A stretch of DNA of 64,000 nucleotides from Aulostomus chinensis. Lineage: Eukaryota; Chordata; Actinopteri; Syngnathiformes; Aulostomidae. Location: positions 32,019,420 to 32,083,419 of the forward strand of contig JBBMOA010000004.1 of the NCBI GenBank assembly GCA_037954235.1, written 5' to 3'. The translations under genes were made by a program, and so were the position numbers. The first letter of the stretch is position 1. Each line of letters opens with the position of its first letter. The notes under the pieces were generated by a model. The model was not told the origin of the DNA, searched no databases, and saw only the letters and a program-made list of their open reading frames with translations. Of this stretch, positions 32,897-44,075 are shown in pieces.

Positions 32897-33157
32897 TGAA
32901 AAAAATTCTTGGTGGGGCTGGTGTGCCAAAAACATTTCCGTGCCTAGTCTAGTATAATCTTTCAAAAAGAGCAGCCGGACAATTATTCAATGTTTTAAAA
33001 TAGTATTTACTTTCCTTCTTAAAATCGACAGTTTCAAAGACAAAAAAAAAAAACAACAATTTACAACTACAGTAAATTTTATGAGATCAAATATTATACA
33101 ATGATGTTAACTTTACAGAAGGTGATTTGAGCTTAATCTATACGATACAAATCAACA

Positions 33158-33392
33158 ATGTGTGTGTTTGTCTCTCTCTCTCTGTCTCTCTCTTTGTTCA
33201 TCTGTGTCTGTCTCTGTCTCCTTCTCTGTGTCTCCGTCTTTGTGTCCTTTTCTCTGTGTCTCTATCTCTGTCTGTCTCTTAGTGTGTGTGTCTCTCTCTG
33301 TCTCTCTCTCTTTGTGTCCGTCTCTCTTTCTCTCTTCGTCTACCTGTCTCTCTCCCTCTGTCTCTCTGTCTATTTGTTTCAGTCTTTCTGGG
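33158..33392. repeat. TC/TG-rich simple repeat
   Basis: About 230 bp of imperfect TCTC/TGTC repeats in the 3' non-coding part of the hAT element, between the left end and the transposase stop. Overlapping Ser/Leu/Cys-rich frames on plus are repeat artefacts. Confidence 0.85.
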
Positions 33393-33461
33393 TGTGTGTT
33401 TGAATTCAGCAGTCATTTGTACAGGAACTTTGCTCGTCTCTCTTTCTGGGAGGCAAATTTC

Positions 33462-36008
33462 TCAATGACCCTGGTGTTGAAACCAGGAATGTTTCGTGTC
33501 AGGTTTTTTCTCAGTGGAGAGCATAGCCAGAGCGTTGAGCCGATCTTGTGCCATGGTATTTGTAAGAAAAGTTTTTATCCTCTTCAAAGTGGAGAAGCAC
33601 CTCTCAGATTCTGACGTTGTCATTGGTGTGGTGATGAGGATGTTGAGCAGACTTACAGTTTCAGTGAACGTGTCTTGAAGGTTATTTTCCATCAAAACCT
33701 GATAGAGAGCCAGTGCACCACTGCAACTCTGAAACTCTTCGTTCCCGTAGATCAGAGACAGCTCTGTTTGAAGTCTGGCCTTGTCCAATGAGGGATAGGC
33801 TTCCACTGTGGTTTTCAGTGCTGAATCTGGGAACTTTCGGCTGTGCTGTGGGAACAGGTCTCCTTGCAGGAGTGTGGCGCTGACAAGATGCTTGGTGAAA
33901 CTAAATCTCTCCTTGGCATGGCTCACAATGGTGTCACATACCTATGCAATGATATAATTATACAAAATAGGAATTATTGCATCTTCACTTGTCTTAATAC
34001 ATTGACCTGATGAGCTAGCCTATATTATGTAATAAACATACTGTAATGATTCATATCATCATAAAACAATATACATTTAAGTCTGGACCACTGTATCATA
34101 TGGCCAACATCTTATTTTGATTTTATTTAATAATGTGATTCAAATCACACTAAGAAGCAAGTTCTTACCTCCAGTGCCAAATGGTGCGGTGTGTCTTCTC
34201 CCAAGGTTCTGCGTCTCTTTGCGGGTGGCTCCTGAGCAGGTCCCCTGAACTCCTCATCCTCAGCCAGAGTAGGCACATCCTCCCTGACCCAACACATAAG
34301 TTTCATGAGTAAGTTCTAAAAACTGGTTAGGGATACATTAACAAAACCAAAGGTGGATATCATTACTGTCAGTTATATTATACAGATAAATCAATTCTTT
34401 AAATAAGATGATATATAAGCATTTAAGTCTACATATACAGAGAAATTGAGGTTAGGCTACAAATTAATTAATTTAGCATACCTGATAGCCTGCATGTGGT
34501 CAATGAATGTCTGGGTGACTCCTGCCATGTAGACAGCATCAATGTTTCTCTTCTGCAGCTGGTTGTAAAGGATGTCCACATGTGGCATGATTTTGTGGAA
34601 CAGGGCCAGTAAAAAACAAAAAGTTTCATCTTCCAGCATTCTCACATAGCCACCAGCTTCTCTCTTTGTCTGGCTATCAAACCCTTCACTGTTCCGGATA
34701 GCCTGAAAGCAATTCACCAGATCCTTCTTGTGCTCATTAAGTGTGTTAACACGACTGTTGAAGTTCCAACGTGTTGATGATGCACTTGGAAGTCGGTGCG
34801 CAAACTTCTCATCAAGCACTGCAGTTCTCTTGCTTGACTTAGAGAAAAAAGAAGCAAATCCCCCCATGTCAGAAAAAAAGTGACTGCTCTGAGGGATGTG
34901 GGAGGTTGCTTGCTGCAGTATCAGGTTTAACTGATGGGCATAGCAGTGAACATAGTGAGCGTTTGGATAGATGTCTTGTACCTTTCGCTGCACTCCTCCT
35001 TTGGCACCCCTCATCACAGCTGCCCCATCACAGGCCTGGGCAATCAGCTTCTTTTCTTGTCCCTCAGAAAGGATGCTGTGCAGCCTCTCCAATAAGGCAC
35101 TGGCTATTGCATCCGCACAGGTGTTGGGCAGTTTCAAAAATTCAAAGAACCGCTCTTGAATATTGTGGCGGTCGTCAATGTATCTCAGAACTAAGACTAA
35201 CTGACACTGTGTTGAAACGTCAGTAGTTTCATCAGCCTGGATCGCTAAAAAGTCTGCCGATTTAACTTCATCCAGGATCTGTTCTCTCAAAACTGCCAGC
35301 ATACAGTCCACGAGCTCGTTCTGTACTGTCTTCGAGGTGCCTTTAAAAACGGTTGCATTTTCAAGGTGCTCCCTCAAGTCCCGATCAATGGATGCCATCA
35401 AGTCAACTGGACCTCTGAATATTCCAGCGTTGTCAGAGGAATCACTTTCGTCATGTCCCCGCAGAGCCAGTTCAAAAGCACCACAGAATTTAACAGTTAA
35501 TTATCTTAGATAAGATGTTACGGTTCTTATCTACCTCATCATTGTGCTTCCTTACAGCGATGCGGTGACTGTCATCGAGCTGCGTTGCTATGCTAATCTT
35601 CCCAAGAACCGCTAGCTTCATGCAGTTTTCCATGTGAATTTTCGCTCTTTCGTGTTTCTTAATCCGCTCGGAGAGGTGCTTCAGGTCAGTGATTCCTGTC
35701 TGTGTCCATGCTGAATCACACCGGTCACTCCTGAAAGGGATGCAGGGGAAGCAAAAAAGTGCGTTGGCTGCTCCACAACCCGTCAGCCACGGCTTGCGCT
35801 GAAACCAGCTCCGGCAAAAAGTCCTGTTGTAGGATTTAGCCTTTTCCTTGGACTGCTGCTGGATGTTGATTTCAGGCTTGTCCGGTCCCAGCTCCTTAAC
35901 GCGGATTTTTTCCGCCATGGTCCTCCTCGCAAAAGGGAAATTTAAAAGGGATCTCACCGAATTTGGTGGAAACTGCTGCTCTTGAACTTCGATCGTTGTT
36001 GTCGCCAT
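33462..36008 (-). pseudogene. hAT transposase, 3 exons, one 2-bp deletion
   Basis: The first ATG on minus is at 36008. Exon 1 (36008-34482) encodes the TTF-type zinc finger (about 35830-35600; CRSWF, CFPCI, SDRC) and the RNase-H-like core with QADETTDVS (about 35230), CDGAAVMRG (about 35020), HCYAHQLNL and STRWNF. Introns with GT-AG ends lie at 34481-34284 (198 bp) and 34168-33942 (227 bp). Exon 2 (34283-34169, 115 bp) is acidic/Pro-rich. Exon 3 (33941-33462) holds the dimerisation motif TTPMTTSESERCFSTLKR. Phases fit across both introns. One defect is seen: near 35494-35498 the frame shifts as if two bases were lost, giving a stop at 35490; the downstream frame resumes VKFCGAFELALRGHDE. Cut-and-paste transposition is the family role. 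Confidence 0.82.
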
Positions 36009-36507
36009 TTTCTCTCTCACTCACTTCTCGCGGTATTTTTTTTCGTAGGGCATCGGAAATCTGGGAATCTCACTACGCAAAAAGAATATCGCGGGCTCCT
36101 CAGCTAGCTTTAGCAATCCAAACCTTCACGCATTTTACGTTGGCGTAGGGGCGACTTTTCCAGCGCCCCTATGCCGTTAAATTTGGCGATGTTGATTGGC
36201 CAATTATTCATTATTTTTCCCTAGCAACCATACAGAATTGGCTAATTAATTGCAGGTCTGGGGCGCTTTGACGAGCCCCCCTAAAGACAAATTATACAGT
36301 CTATCAGAGTAAATTCACTATTAATTGAATGAGTCAGTTGGCGTAAATGTTGTTTAAATGACCCATATTGCATGTAGACACACACAATTAAGTAAGGCTG
36401 ACATTGACGATACAAATTGTAAACATATGCACGTATATATGTATCAATACATGTAGAGATTTTCCTCTCCACAGCTGGTGTGGCGGCGCCCCAGCGCCCC
36501 CTATGAG

Positions 36508-36520
36508 CCAGCCGCTACTG
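36508..36520 (-). repeat. hAT right terminal inverted repeat
   Basis: Reads CAGTAGCGGCTGG on minus, and is directly followed on plus by block C2 sequence (atactggctttactggg). Confidence 0.75.
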
Positions 36521-36902
36521 ATACTGGCTTTACTGGGAGATCAGGAGGACAAAGCAGATCTTCACCCTCCACCTCAGATGGTTTCTACTCACAGAGATGA
36601 GGGACCAGTTCAAACCAGCTACCTGGAGCTCCCTTAAGCCATTGTCCCCATCAGCTAACATCTGGATCTGGACCTGCACCGGTGCTGATTTGTGTCTTGA
36701 GTCCCCAGAGTTTGTTGAACCAGAGAAGATTCAACTGGTGACGGTCGTACAACCAAGCGTGAAGGTGAGCCTGCATTGTCTGATCTGGAGCTAACAGGGG
36801 AATTAGCAAGTGCTCTGACTGTTCTAGAGTTGCTGCTTAGTTGAATTTGAATTTATTTGTTGAAATGTTCCAGTTTCTATGAGGTCAGGGAAGATTTGTG
36901 TG

Positions 36903-36931
36903 GATCTAAAGGTCCCTGGTTGGATCCCAGG
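36903..36931 (+). pseudogene. tRNA-Phe 3' fragment
   Basis: Same fragment as at 26291-26319, with the same G at position 56. Confidence 0.6.
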
Positions 36932-37121
36932 ACATTGTTTTGGCTCATTTGAACATTTTCAAACCCTCGTTGCTCAGATTTTACATGAATTTGATCATGA
37001 CTTTTGGACAAATGTCTTGTTTATTAATTAAATAATCACTTCAGTTATGAATTAAGTGAGTCACCCAGACTTGGTCAATAACAAAAGTTAGTCTGGTTAT
37101 TATTCAGTTTCCAGTCAGTTA

Positions 37122-37187
<66 letters not shown>
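37122..37187. repeat. (CA)n microsatellite
   Basis: Uninterrupted CA run, in contrast to the interrupted counterpart at 26468. Confidence 0.9.
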
Positions 37188-37188
<1 letters not shown>

Positions 37189-37740
37189 AAATGGTCTGTC
37201 ACGTTCTCTCACATTGGAAGATTTCTCTGACTCCATTGTCAATAAAGACATTCTGCATCTGACACCTGAGTCTTGATCCACTGATTCCTCTGATCCACCT
37301 CTTTCTGCTCCAACAAGGCTGACATGGATCAGGTGGGTCCATGTCATCCAATCAGTAGGTTTCTCTTCTCAATTAATTTTCTTCATCCCAGTTTAGATTG
37401 ATTCTTCTCAGCCTCATGAAGGAGCATCTGATCAGGTGTTTGACTGCTTGTTGGTTGTAATTCCATAGATTTTAATCTCAGATGTTATAGAATTAATAAG
37501 AACATCTTAAAGACCTTTGTCCAACACTTGAAACTCACCTGTCTGTCGAGGCCCAACTGGCCTTTTGTAGTGAGGTGGTGGATGCATGTGTATGAAATGA
37601 GGCTCGTGTTGCTGTGAGGAGCCACTAGAGGGAGACACCTGTCATTCCTCCCAGCCTACAATGAGGCTTCACAGCTGCATTTGAAGCTGTCCTTTATGAG
37701 TCACAACTGTCTTGAGCTCAGGAGCCAAACTCACCGAAAA

Positions 37741-37820
37741 AATATGCAAGTGGCTCTGGACAAAAGCGTCTGCTCAATGAAATTGTAGGATTGTAGAATT
37801 CTATAAATGTAGAATATAAT
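37741..37820 (+). mobile_element. SINE/LINE 3' tail
   Basis: Copy of the 27101-27180 tail within block C2. Confidence 0.6.
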
Positions 37821-38066
37821 TGTAGAAATGCTCTCTATCACCACCCCCAACGTCTGTGCCAGGGTCTCTGGCCAGTGGTCAATGGCTCCTATCACCTGCC
37901 CAGGATGGATCAAGCTTGCTTGTCTTTGTAATTCTGCACTTATTAGAGACCTGGAAACAAAGGAATGCTGAAAAAGAGAAAATAGGACCTCACACAAATG
38001 GGCTTGTGACATAATTTTAAAGAATTGTGTAAATGTGAATCTTTTACAAATGTGTGTGTGAATGTG

Positions 38067-38148
38067 GTTGTTGTGGCCGAGTGGTGAAGGCGATGGACTA
38101 GAAATCCATTGGGGTCTCCCTGCTCAGGTTGGAGTCCTGCCAACAACG
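38067..38148 (+). pseudogene. tRNA-Ser(AGA) pseudogene
   Basis: Identical in its diagnostic defects (gtggtgaagg D loop, GGTTGGAGTCC T loop) to the relic at 27427, so the damage predates the C1/C2 duplication. Confidence 0.8.
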
Positions 38149-39361
38149 TTAAAGTGTTGATGTTCTGGAGGAGACAACATCTGATCTTTTTAGATCCACG
38201 AGTCAAAGGTTTTCTTTAAAGTGCTGCAGCAGCTGAGGATGAGGGAGAGACAGAATTTCAAACCATCTTCGTGAGGACATTTTGAAAAATGATGACATTT
38301 TGCCACAGTTATTATTGACTTGGAACACTGCAAAAATATCCCTTCTCCAAAAACCCTCCTCTTCTACTTTGTACCCAAGTTGTCTCCTCATCAGGCACCA
38401 CAGTGTCCAGGATGTTCAGTCAAAAAATCATTTGTGATTATAAAAATGTCCTTCAAACACAAAATAAGGCTTCAAATTGGTAAAATCACCATCTGTAGAC
38501 TGGACCAATATGCTGATGTGATCCTTTGATTAGTTTAGGATCAGTCAGAGATCAAAGACTGAAGCAGGAGATCAATGCTCAGAACCCAGAGATCAAAGAC
38601 AGAATTCAGACATCAGAGACAGAATTCAGACATCAAACACATACCTGATGGAGGCTCCACCCCCCCGACAGTTTCCATGTAAGTCGTAAGTTTTATTTTT
38701 AAAGCGCCAAATCACAACAAATGTTATCTTCTTTTTATTCTTTTTATTAAAGATTGAAGCTCCATACAAGACAGAGTTTGTAGACAAGAACATCACAACC
38801 AGGGAGCTTTCACTTCTTTTGATGGACAGCTTTGATTTCAGGTTCTACCTCTGTAAAATTGAAAGTAAAGTAAATAAAGCACCTGTGAAGGTAAAACTGA
38901 TGATGTCATGACTTGTTCAGTCCTCCAACGTTAAAGTCCAACAAGCTTTTGATTGTCTCTGATTCTCTGTGGCAAAATCCAACAAGAGGAAACAGAAAAT
39001 CTTGAGGTTGTCTCACTTTTTTTCATAGAAACTCTGCATAGGACAGTGAAAGGATGCTTGTTTCCTTGGATGAAAAAGTCTGGTACTCTCATCTTCTTAA
39101 ACATTTACTTGTTCAATCAGGACAAGAGAATCTGAGCTTGGATGTCATTTTGTAGTAAAAGGTGAATTAAACTTGTAAACATCAGCTGGTGTTCACTCTG
39201 ATGATGTATCGATGGTCTGTATTCTGCCTTCTGCAGCACGATGCTGCTGGGAAGAAGCCTGATTATGTCAGAGTTGTGTTCAGTGGCTCCTGCTGGGTCC
39301 ATTTCTGACAAATAGGCTCCATAGAGTTCAGCTGTTTAAAAGGGGAGGGTTGCTGTCAGCA

Positions 39362-39443
39362 GACGAGGTGGCCGAGTGGTTAAGGCGATGGACTGCTAAT
39401 CCATTGTGCTCTGCAAGCATGGGTTTGAATCCCATCCTCGTCG
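39362..39443 (+). tRNA. tRNA-Ser(GCT)
   Basis: 82 nt with perfect acceptor GACGAGG/CCTCGTC and GCT anticodon loop CTGCTAA. The T loop is GGTTTGAATCC, so C56 is replaced by T. Its sister at 28731 has a normal T loop but a mismatched acceptor: each copy carries a different single defect. Confidence 0.8.
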
Positions 39444-39489
39444 TGAGCGACTCTGGTTTCTACTTCTAGATTATTGAATTACTGTGAGG

Positions 39490-42400
39490 CTTTTTTTTTT
39501 TTTGGAACTTATTTTTTATTTAACATACATACAGCACAGATAGAACATGACAGAGATGCGCAGACAAATATTCCAGACAAGTGTTCAGATACTTATTCCA
39601 AGATACACATGAAAAAAAATAAATAAATAAAAATTTTTTAAAAAATGTTGATTTTTATAATTCCAATACTGTTTTCACTGGTGCCCATCTTTCAGCAAAC
39701 TGTCCTGTTTTCAGCTGTAACCTTGCTGTGATTTTTTCCATGATGTATACATTTTTTACTCTATTCCTCCATTGTGATATGTTTGGAGGTTCTGGCTTTA
39801 GCAAGCAGGCTGTTATTGTCTTTTTAGCGATCAGAATCAAAATCCTCCACAAAGCAATCAGGTTTCTGTCTGTCAGATTCTCAGGTGGTATGCCGAGGAT
39901 AAACATTGCTGCGTCCAAAGCAAAATTAATGTCCAAAATTTGCTTCCGACCATTCTCCCAGAAGTTCAACAGCTGTGGGCAATCCCAGAATATGTGCGTA
40001 AAATCTCCTATTAACTGACATCCTCTCCAACACAGTTCAGATGTGTTGCTATATTTTGAAGTCTTAGATGGAGTGTTGAAATATCTCATCTTCACCTTCC
40101 AGTCAAACTCCCTCCACATTGGGCTGCTTGTTAATTTGTGTCCTGCTCTGAATGTTTCCTCCCAATTTTCATCTGGTATAATAGTATTTGTTTCTAATTC
40201 CCATTTTTCCTTAACATCCAAATTGTTGTCCTTACATTCATGTTGTAGTACTCTATAGATTTTTGATATTAACCCCTTTTTAGTCTCCCCCTCCAAATAC
40301 GACAACAGCAATTCCTCCAGCTTAGATGGTGTTCTACAAATATTTTCCCACTCTCTGTGCTTCTGAAGGTAGTGTCTTAATTGTAGAAATTTGTAGAAGT
40401 CATGGTTCGGTAAGTTAAACTCTTTTTTAAGTTGCTCAAACGACTTCATATACTGTCCATTGAAAACTTGTGCAATATAAATTAACCCCTTACTTCTCCA
40501 TTTGTTGTACCCTGCATCCATAACAGATGGTAAAAAGTCTGGATTTCCTGCTATTTTGGTGATTCTACTTATTGACTTAGATATTTTCAGTTTTTTTCGC
40601 ACTATTGACCATACTTTTATTGTTACCCTAATCCAGTCATTACGCATCCCCTCTTTTTTCTGCATCTTCTCTTTCAAAAACGGGAGTACCTCCAAAGGTG
40701 TTTTCTGACAGGAATTTTGTTCCATTCCCACCCACATTGTGTCTGTCTCCTTCGTGATCCACGTAATAATCGCTCTAAGTTGTGCTGCCCAATAATAATT
40801 TTTTAGACCAGGTAAATTTAACCCTCCCTTCTCTTTTGGGCAAAGAAGGATTTTGCATTTGATTCTAGCTTTTTTATTTTGCCAAACAAATTTAGATATG
40901 ATTTTGTCTAACATCTTAAAAGTTGAACTAGAGACCATAATTGGCAGTGACTCGAACAGAAACAACAATCTGGGTACAATGTTCATTCTCACTGTTTCGA
41001 TTCTTCCCACCATCGACAGGGGCAATATCTCCCATCTGGCCAAATCCTTCTTTATTTCTGTAATCAGTTCTCCATAATTTTCTTTTAATAGCTGTGATAT
41101 AATGGGAGTAATAATGATGCCAAGATATCTAAACCCTGTGGTGGTCCATTTGAAATTGAACTTTCCCTCTAATTCAGTTGGATATTTGCCTGAAAGCATC
41201 ATTGCTACTGACTTAGATTCATTAGTTAAATAACCTGATGATTCTCCATATTCATTCAGATTGTTCAATAAAGCTGGTATAGTTAAGGAGGGTTCACTTA
41301 GATATGTTCATATATCGTCAGCAAATAAAGATATTTTATGCTCCACTCCCCCTTCATCTCTTATTCCCTTAATATCCTTATTTTGTCTTATTGATTCGGC
41401 TAATGGTTCAGTACTTAATGCCAACAGCAATGGACTCAGACAATCCCCTTGTCTGACCCCTCTTTTGAGGGGAAAGAAATCTGAACAGCATCCGTTAACT
41501 CTAATCCGTGATTTGGGGTTTTTATAAACCAATTTTACCCAATCTATAAATGTTGAATGAAACCCAAAAACTTCTAATGTCCGATATAGGAAGCTCCATT
41601 TTACCCGGTCAAATGCCTTTTGTGCATCTAAACTGAGCATCAAAGCGGGCTGTCTGTTGTTTTTAGTACATGATATAAGATTTAATGTTCTCCTAATATT
41701 GTTAGCTCCTTGTCTACCAGGGATGAACCCTGTCTGATCTGGTTTGATTAATTTTGTTATATATATCTGTATCCTATGTGCTAAAATATGAGTCAATATC
41801 TTCAGATCACTACATAACAAGCTGACAGGCCTGTATCCTTCACATGTGGTTGGGTCCTTTCCTTCTTTATGTATGACTGAGATAATGGCTTCTGACCAAG
41901 ATGTTGCTGGGTCACCTGATGTCAGGGCATAATTAAATCCTTTGAAAAGGGCTGGTGTAATCTCCTTCGCAAAACACTTATCAAATTCTCCCGAGAGCCC
42001 ATCCGTGCCAGGGGATTTATTATTTTTAAGTACCTTAATTGTATTAGCTATTTCCTGTACTGAGATTGGCCTAACCATTTCAGATGCCTCCTCTGTTAAT
42101 AATGACGGTAAGTGCAATCTTTTGAGGAATGCCAGTGTTTTATTTTCTAGTGATTGCGAGTCAGGGTCATCATATAGATTTTTATAATATTCTGCAAAGG
42201 CTTCTGCTATCTCCGTTGGCTTTATCATATATTTTTTAGAGTTAGGATGTCTTATTTTATTTATCGTCCTATTTGCCTGGGCTTTTCTAAGTTGAAATGC
42301 TAATAATCTGCTGGCTCTATTCCCCATCTCATAATATCTCTGATTCGTAAACCTTAAAGCCCCCTCTGCTTTGTAAGTTAATAGTTCATCGAGCCGTTGT

Positions 42401-43158
42401 TTGATTTTTTTCAGTTCGATAAGTGTTGAGTTACTTGATGTTCTTTTGTGTTCCAATTCCAACTCTCTAATTTTATTCTCTAACATATTTTGTTGCTTTA
42501 ATCGGGCCTTTCTCATTCTGGAAGATATCTCTATTATTTTCCCTCTAATAACTGCCTTCCCCCCGTCCCATAAAATTGAAGGTGAAACTTCCCCTTTGTC
42601 ATTAGTTTGAAAGTATTACCCATATCTACCGTTAGCGTAATAGGAGCATGATCACTTATAGTGATGGTGTCTGTGCCACAGTCCAGCACTTTATGCATAT
42701 GTTGTTGTGAAACGCAGAAAAAATCTATCCTTGAATAACTCCCGTGTGGGTTTGAGTAAAAAGTCAAATCCTTCCCTCTAGGGTTATTTCTTCTCCATGG
42801 ATCAGTAAGACCTCGCTCTCTTATGACATTGTTTAGTACCTTAGATTTTTTTGCACTTGGTCCCTGTTCTGGAGGCAATCTATCCAGCTTACCATTCTGC
42901 ACTGTGTTAAAATCACCCCCAATCACTATCATCCCTTTCCCATTGTTGGCAATTACGTTGGCTATATTTTTAAAGAATGCCGCATTTTCCTCATTTGGGG
43001 CATAAACATTTAGTATGGATATTGTCATATCGCTTATGGAACCAACCATCATTATATATCTTCCCAGATGATCTTTTATCACTTTCTCTGTATGAAATTG
43101 CAGGGATTTATTTATTAATATGGCTACTCCCCTTCTTTTTCCAAAAGAAGCATGAAAT
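39490..43158 (-). mobile_element. L1-type LINE, 5'-truncated
   Basis: About 3.67 kb on minus. The T-run at 39491-39502 on plus is the A-tail. ORF2 follows without ORF1, and the 5' end stops inside the endonuclease domain near 43135-43158. The left flank is block C2 and the right flank is the Phe-Lys block B2, which are not adjacent elsewhere in the window, so the element lies at a rearrangement joint. Confidence 0.85.
39655..43135 (-). pseudogene. L1 ORF2 remnant (endonuclease part, RT, C-terminus)
   Basis: On minus from 43135: GKRRGVAILINKS, then NVYAPNEEN, GGDFNTV and SDHAPITL (endonuclease lacking its first catalytic motifs). The link to the RT is shortened and frameshifted near 42600 compared with the usual L1 layout. 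The RT part (42516-41308) has NKSPGTDGLSGEF, GYRPVSLL, QTGFIPGRQ, SLDAQKAFDRV and RQGDCLSPLL, and reaches the catalytic FADDI, which is followed at once by an in-frame TGA. The same frame then continues to 39655 with LGIIITP, WQNKKARIK and CWRGC...THIFWDCP. One frameshift, one nonsense codon and 5' truncation make it dead. Confidence 0.85.
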
Positions 43159-43394
43159 ACTAAAACCCACCAACCAGAGGTGTGTCTGGTACAGATGTGG
43201 AATTATTGGCTCTCACAATGTTGAGGCAACTGGGAAGAAGACAAACCAAAAAGGCTTGTGTGATTCAGACATTCATCAAAAATGGTCCAGTAGAACTGTT
43301 CAATGTGTCATGACTTCAGAAGCTCAAATCCTCTCTAAGTTCTAGTGAGAGTGGAAGAGATTATAAAATGAGAGAAGCAGGGCCCTCCCTCAGA

Positions 43395-43467
43395 GCTGAA
43401 ACAGCTCAGTTGGGAGAGCGTTAGACTGAAGATCTAAAGGTCCCTGGTCTGATCCCAGGTTTCAGCA
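43395..43467 (+). tRNA. tRNA-Phe(GAA), variant
   Basis: 73 nt, GAA anticodon. Position 8 is C and the T loop reads GGTCTGA (C55, T56), the most divergent B-box among the five copies. A TATA-like ttataaaatgag lies about 30 bp upstream. Confidence 0.7.
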
Positions 43468-43710
43468 GAGGAAGAGCATTGACTTTACTTTCCAGTGGAG
43501 GACCTGCAGACATGAAGGAAACTACCATCTTGTCCTGTGCATTCTTATGACATTCAAGACGTTTTTGGAGCCTGTTGTTGGATTTTGCCACAGAGAATCA
43601 GAGCCAATCAAACGCATGGTGGACTTTAACATGGAGGATTGAACAAGTCAAGAAAGCAGCAGTTTGACCTTCACAGGTGTTTCTTTTCCTGTCTAAATGC
43701 TGTAGAAAGA

Positions 43711-43783
43711 GCCTGAGTAGCTCAGACGGTAGAGCATCAGACTTTTAATCTGAGGGTCCAGGGTTCAAGTCCCTGTTCAGGTG
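43711..43783 (+). tRNA. tRNA-Lys(TTT)
   Basis: 73 nt matching the vertebrate Lys(TTT) pattern throughout: acceptor GCCTGAG/TTCAGGT with G, D arm tagctcagacggtagagc, anticodon stem ATCAGA/TCTGA with TTT, and T arm GGGTTCAAGTCCC. This is the best Lys copy in the window. No run of four T follows within 100 nt. Confidence 0.9.
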
Positions 43784-43994
43784 CTGTGGTTGTTCCAGTG
43801 TTTGACACCATGGTACTGGATGAAGTTTAGTGTTGAACAAACGGTCATCATTAAAAGTAGAAGTGTTCTTGTCTTGCCACTGTGAGACTGTCACTAGAAA
43901 AGTGACAGTTTGTGTCACTGCAGGTCAAATGTGAGATAAAAGTGACTAATAATAATTTCATGTGGCATGCAATTAACAAAACACCTACATTAAT

Positions 43995-44075
43995 GGTTGC
44001 AGGGGGGCTGGAGCCTATCCCAGCATCTACGGGCGAGAGGCAGGGTTCACCTGTGAGCTCTGTCAGGTATGAAGG
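43995..44075 (-). mobile_element. LINE 3'-end fragment, minus strand
   Basis: ggggggctggagcctatccc and gagaggcagggttcacc match the minus-strand words of the 32190 and 14170 copies. It interrupts the block B2 repeat downstream of tRNA-Lys. Confidence 0.55.

Larger units (their letters stand above)
32884..36520 (-). mobile_element. hAT DNA transposon with introns
   Basis: 3.64-kb element bounded by CAGTGGTGGCTGG (left) and the reverse complement of CAGTAGCGGCTGG (right). It carries a three-exon transposase on minus with TTF-type zinc finger, RNase-H-like DUF4371 core and hAT dimerisation tail. The flanking 8 bp (acagaagc on the left, atactggc on the right) do not match, so no target duplication is visible. 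The right flank is the start of block C2. The element family is probably near those related to ZMYM1-type proteins; this is inference. Confidence 0.85.
36521..39490 (+). repeat. Duplicated block C2
   Basis: Direct copy of about 25909-28860. Starts at the hAT boundary and ends at the A/T-rich tail of the L1 on minus. Internal differences from C1 are mostly substitutions and microsatellite length. Confidence 0.8.
43159..43985 (+). repeat. Block B2 with Phe-Lys cassette
   Basis: Copy of the Phe-Lys block (others at 24478-25470 minus, 49373-50490, 56090-56595 minus and 59290-60330). Starts within the shared word aaaacccaccaac at the L1 joint. Confidence 0.8.

Noticed and set aside
33158..33614. 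Ser/Leu/Cys-rich plus-strand frames
   Set aside because: Produced by the TC/TG simple repeat within the hAT non-coding part and by the antisense of the transposase exon.
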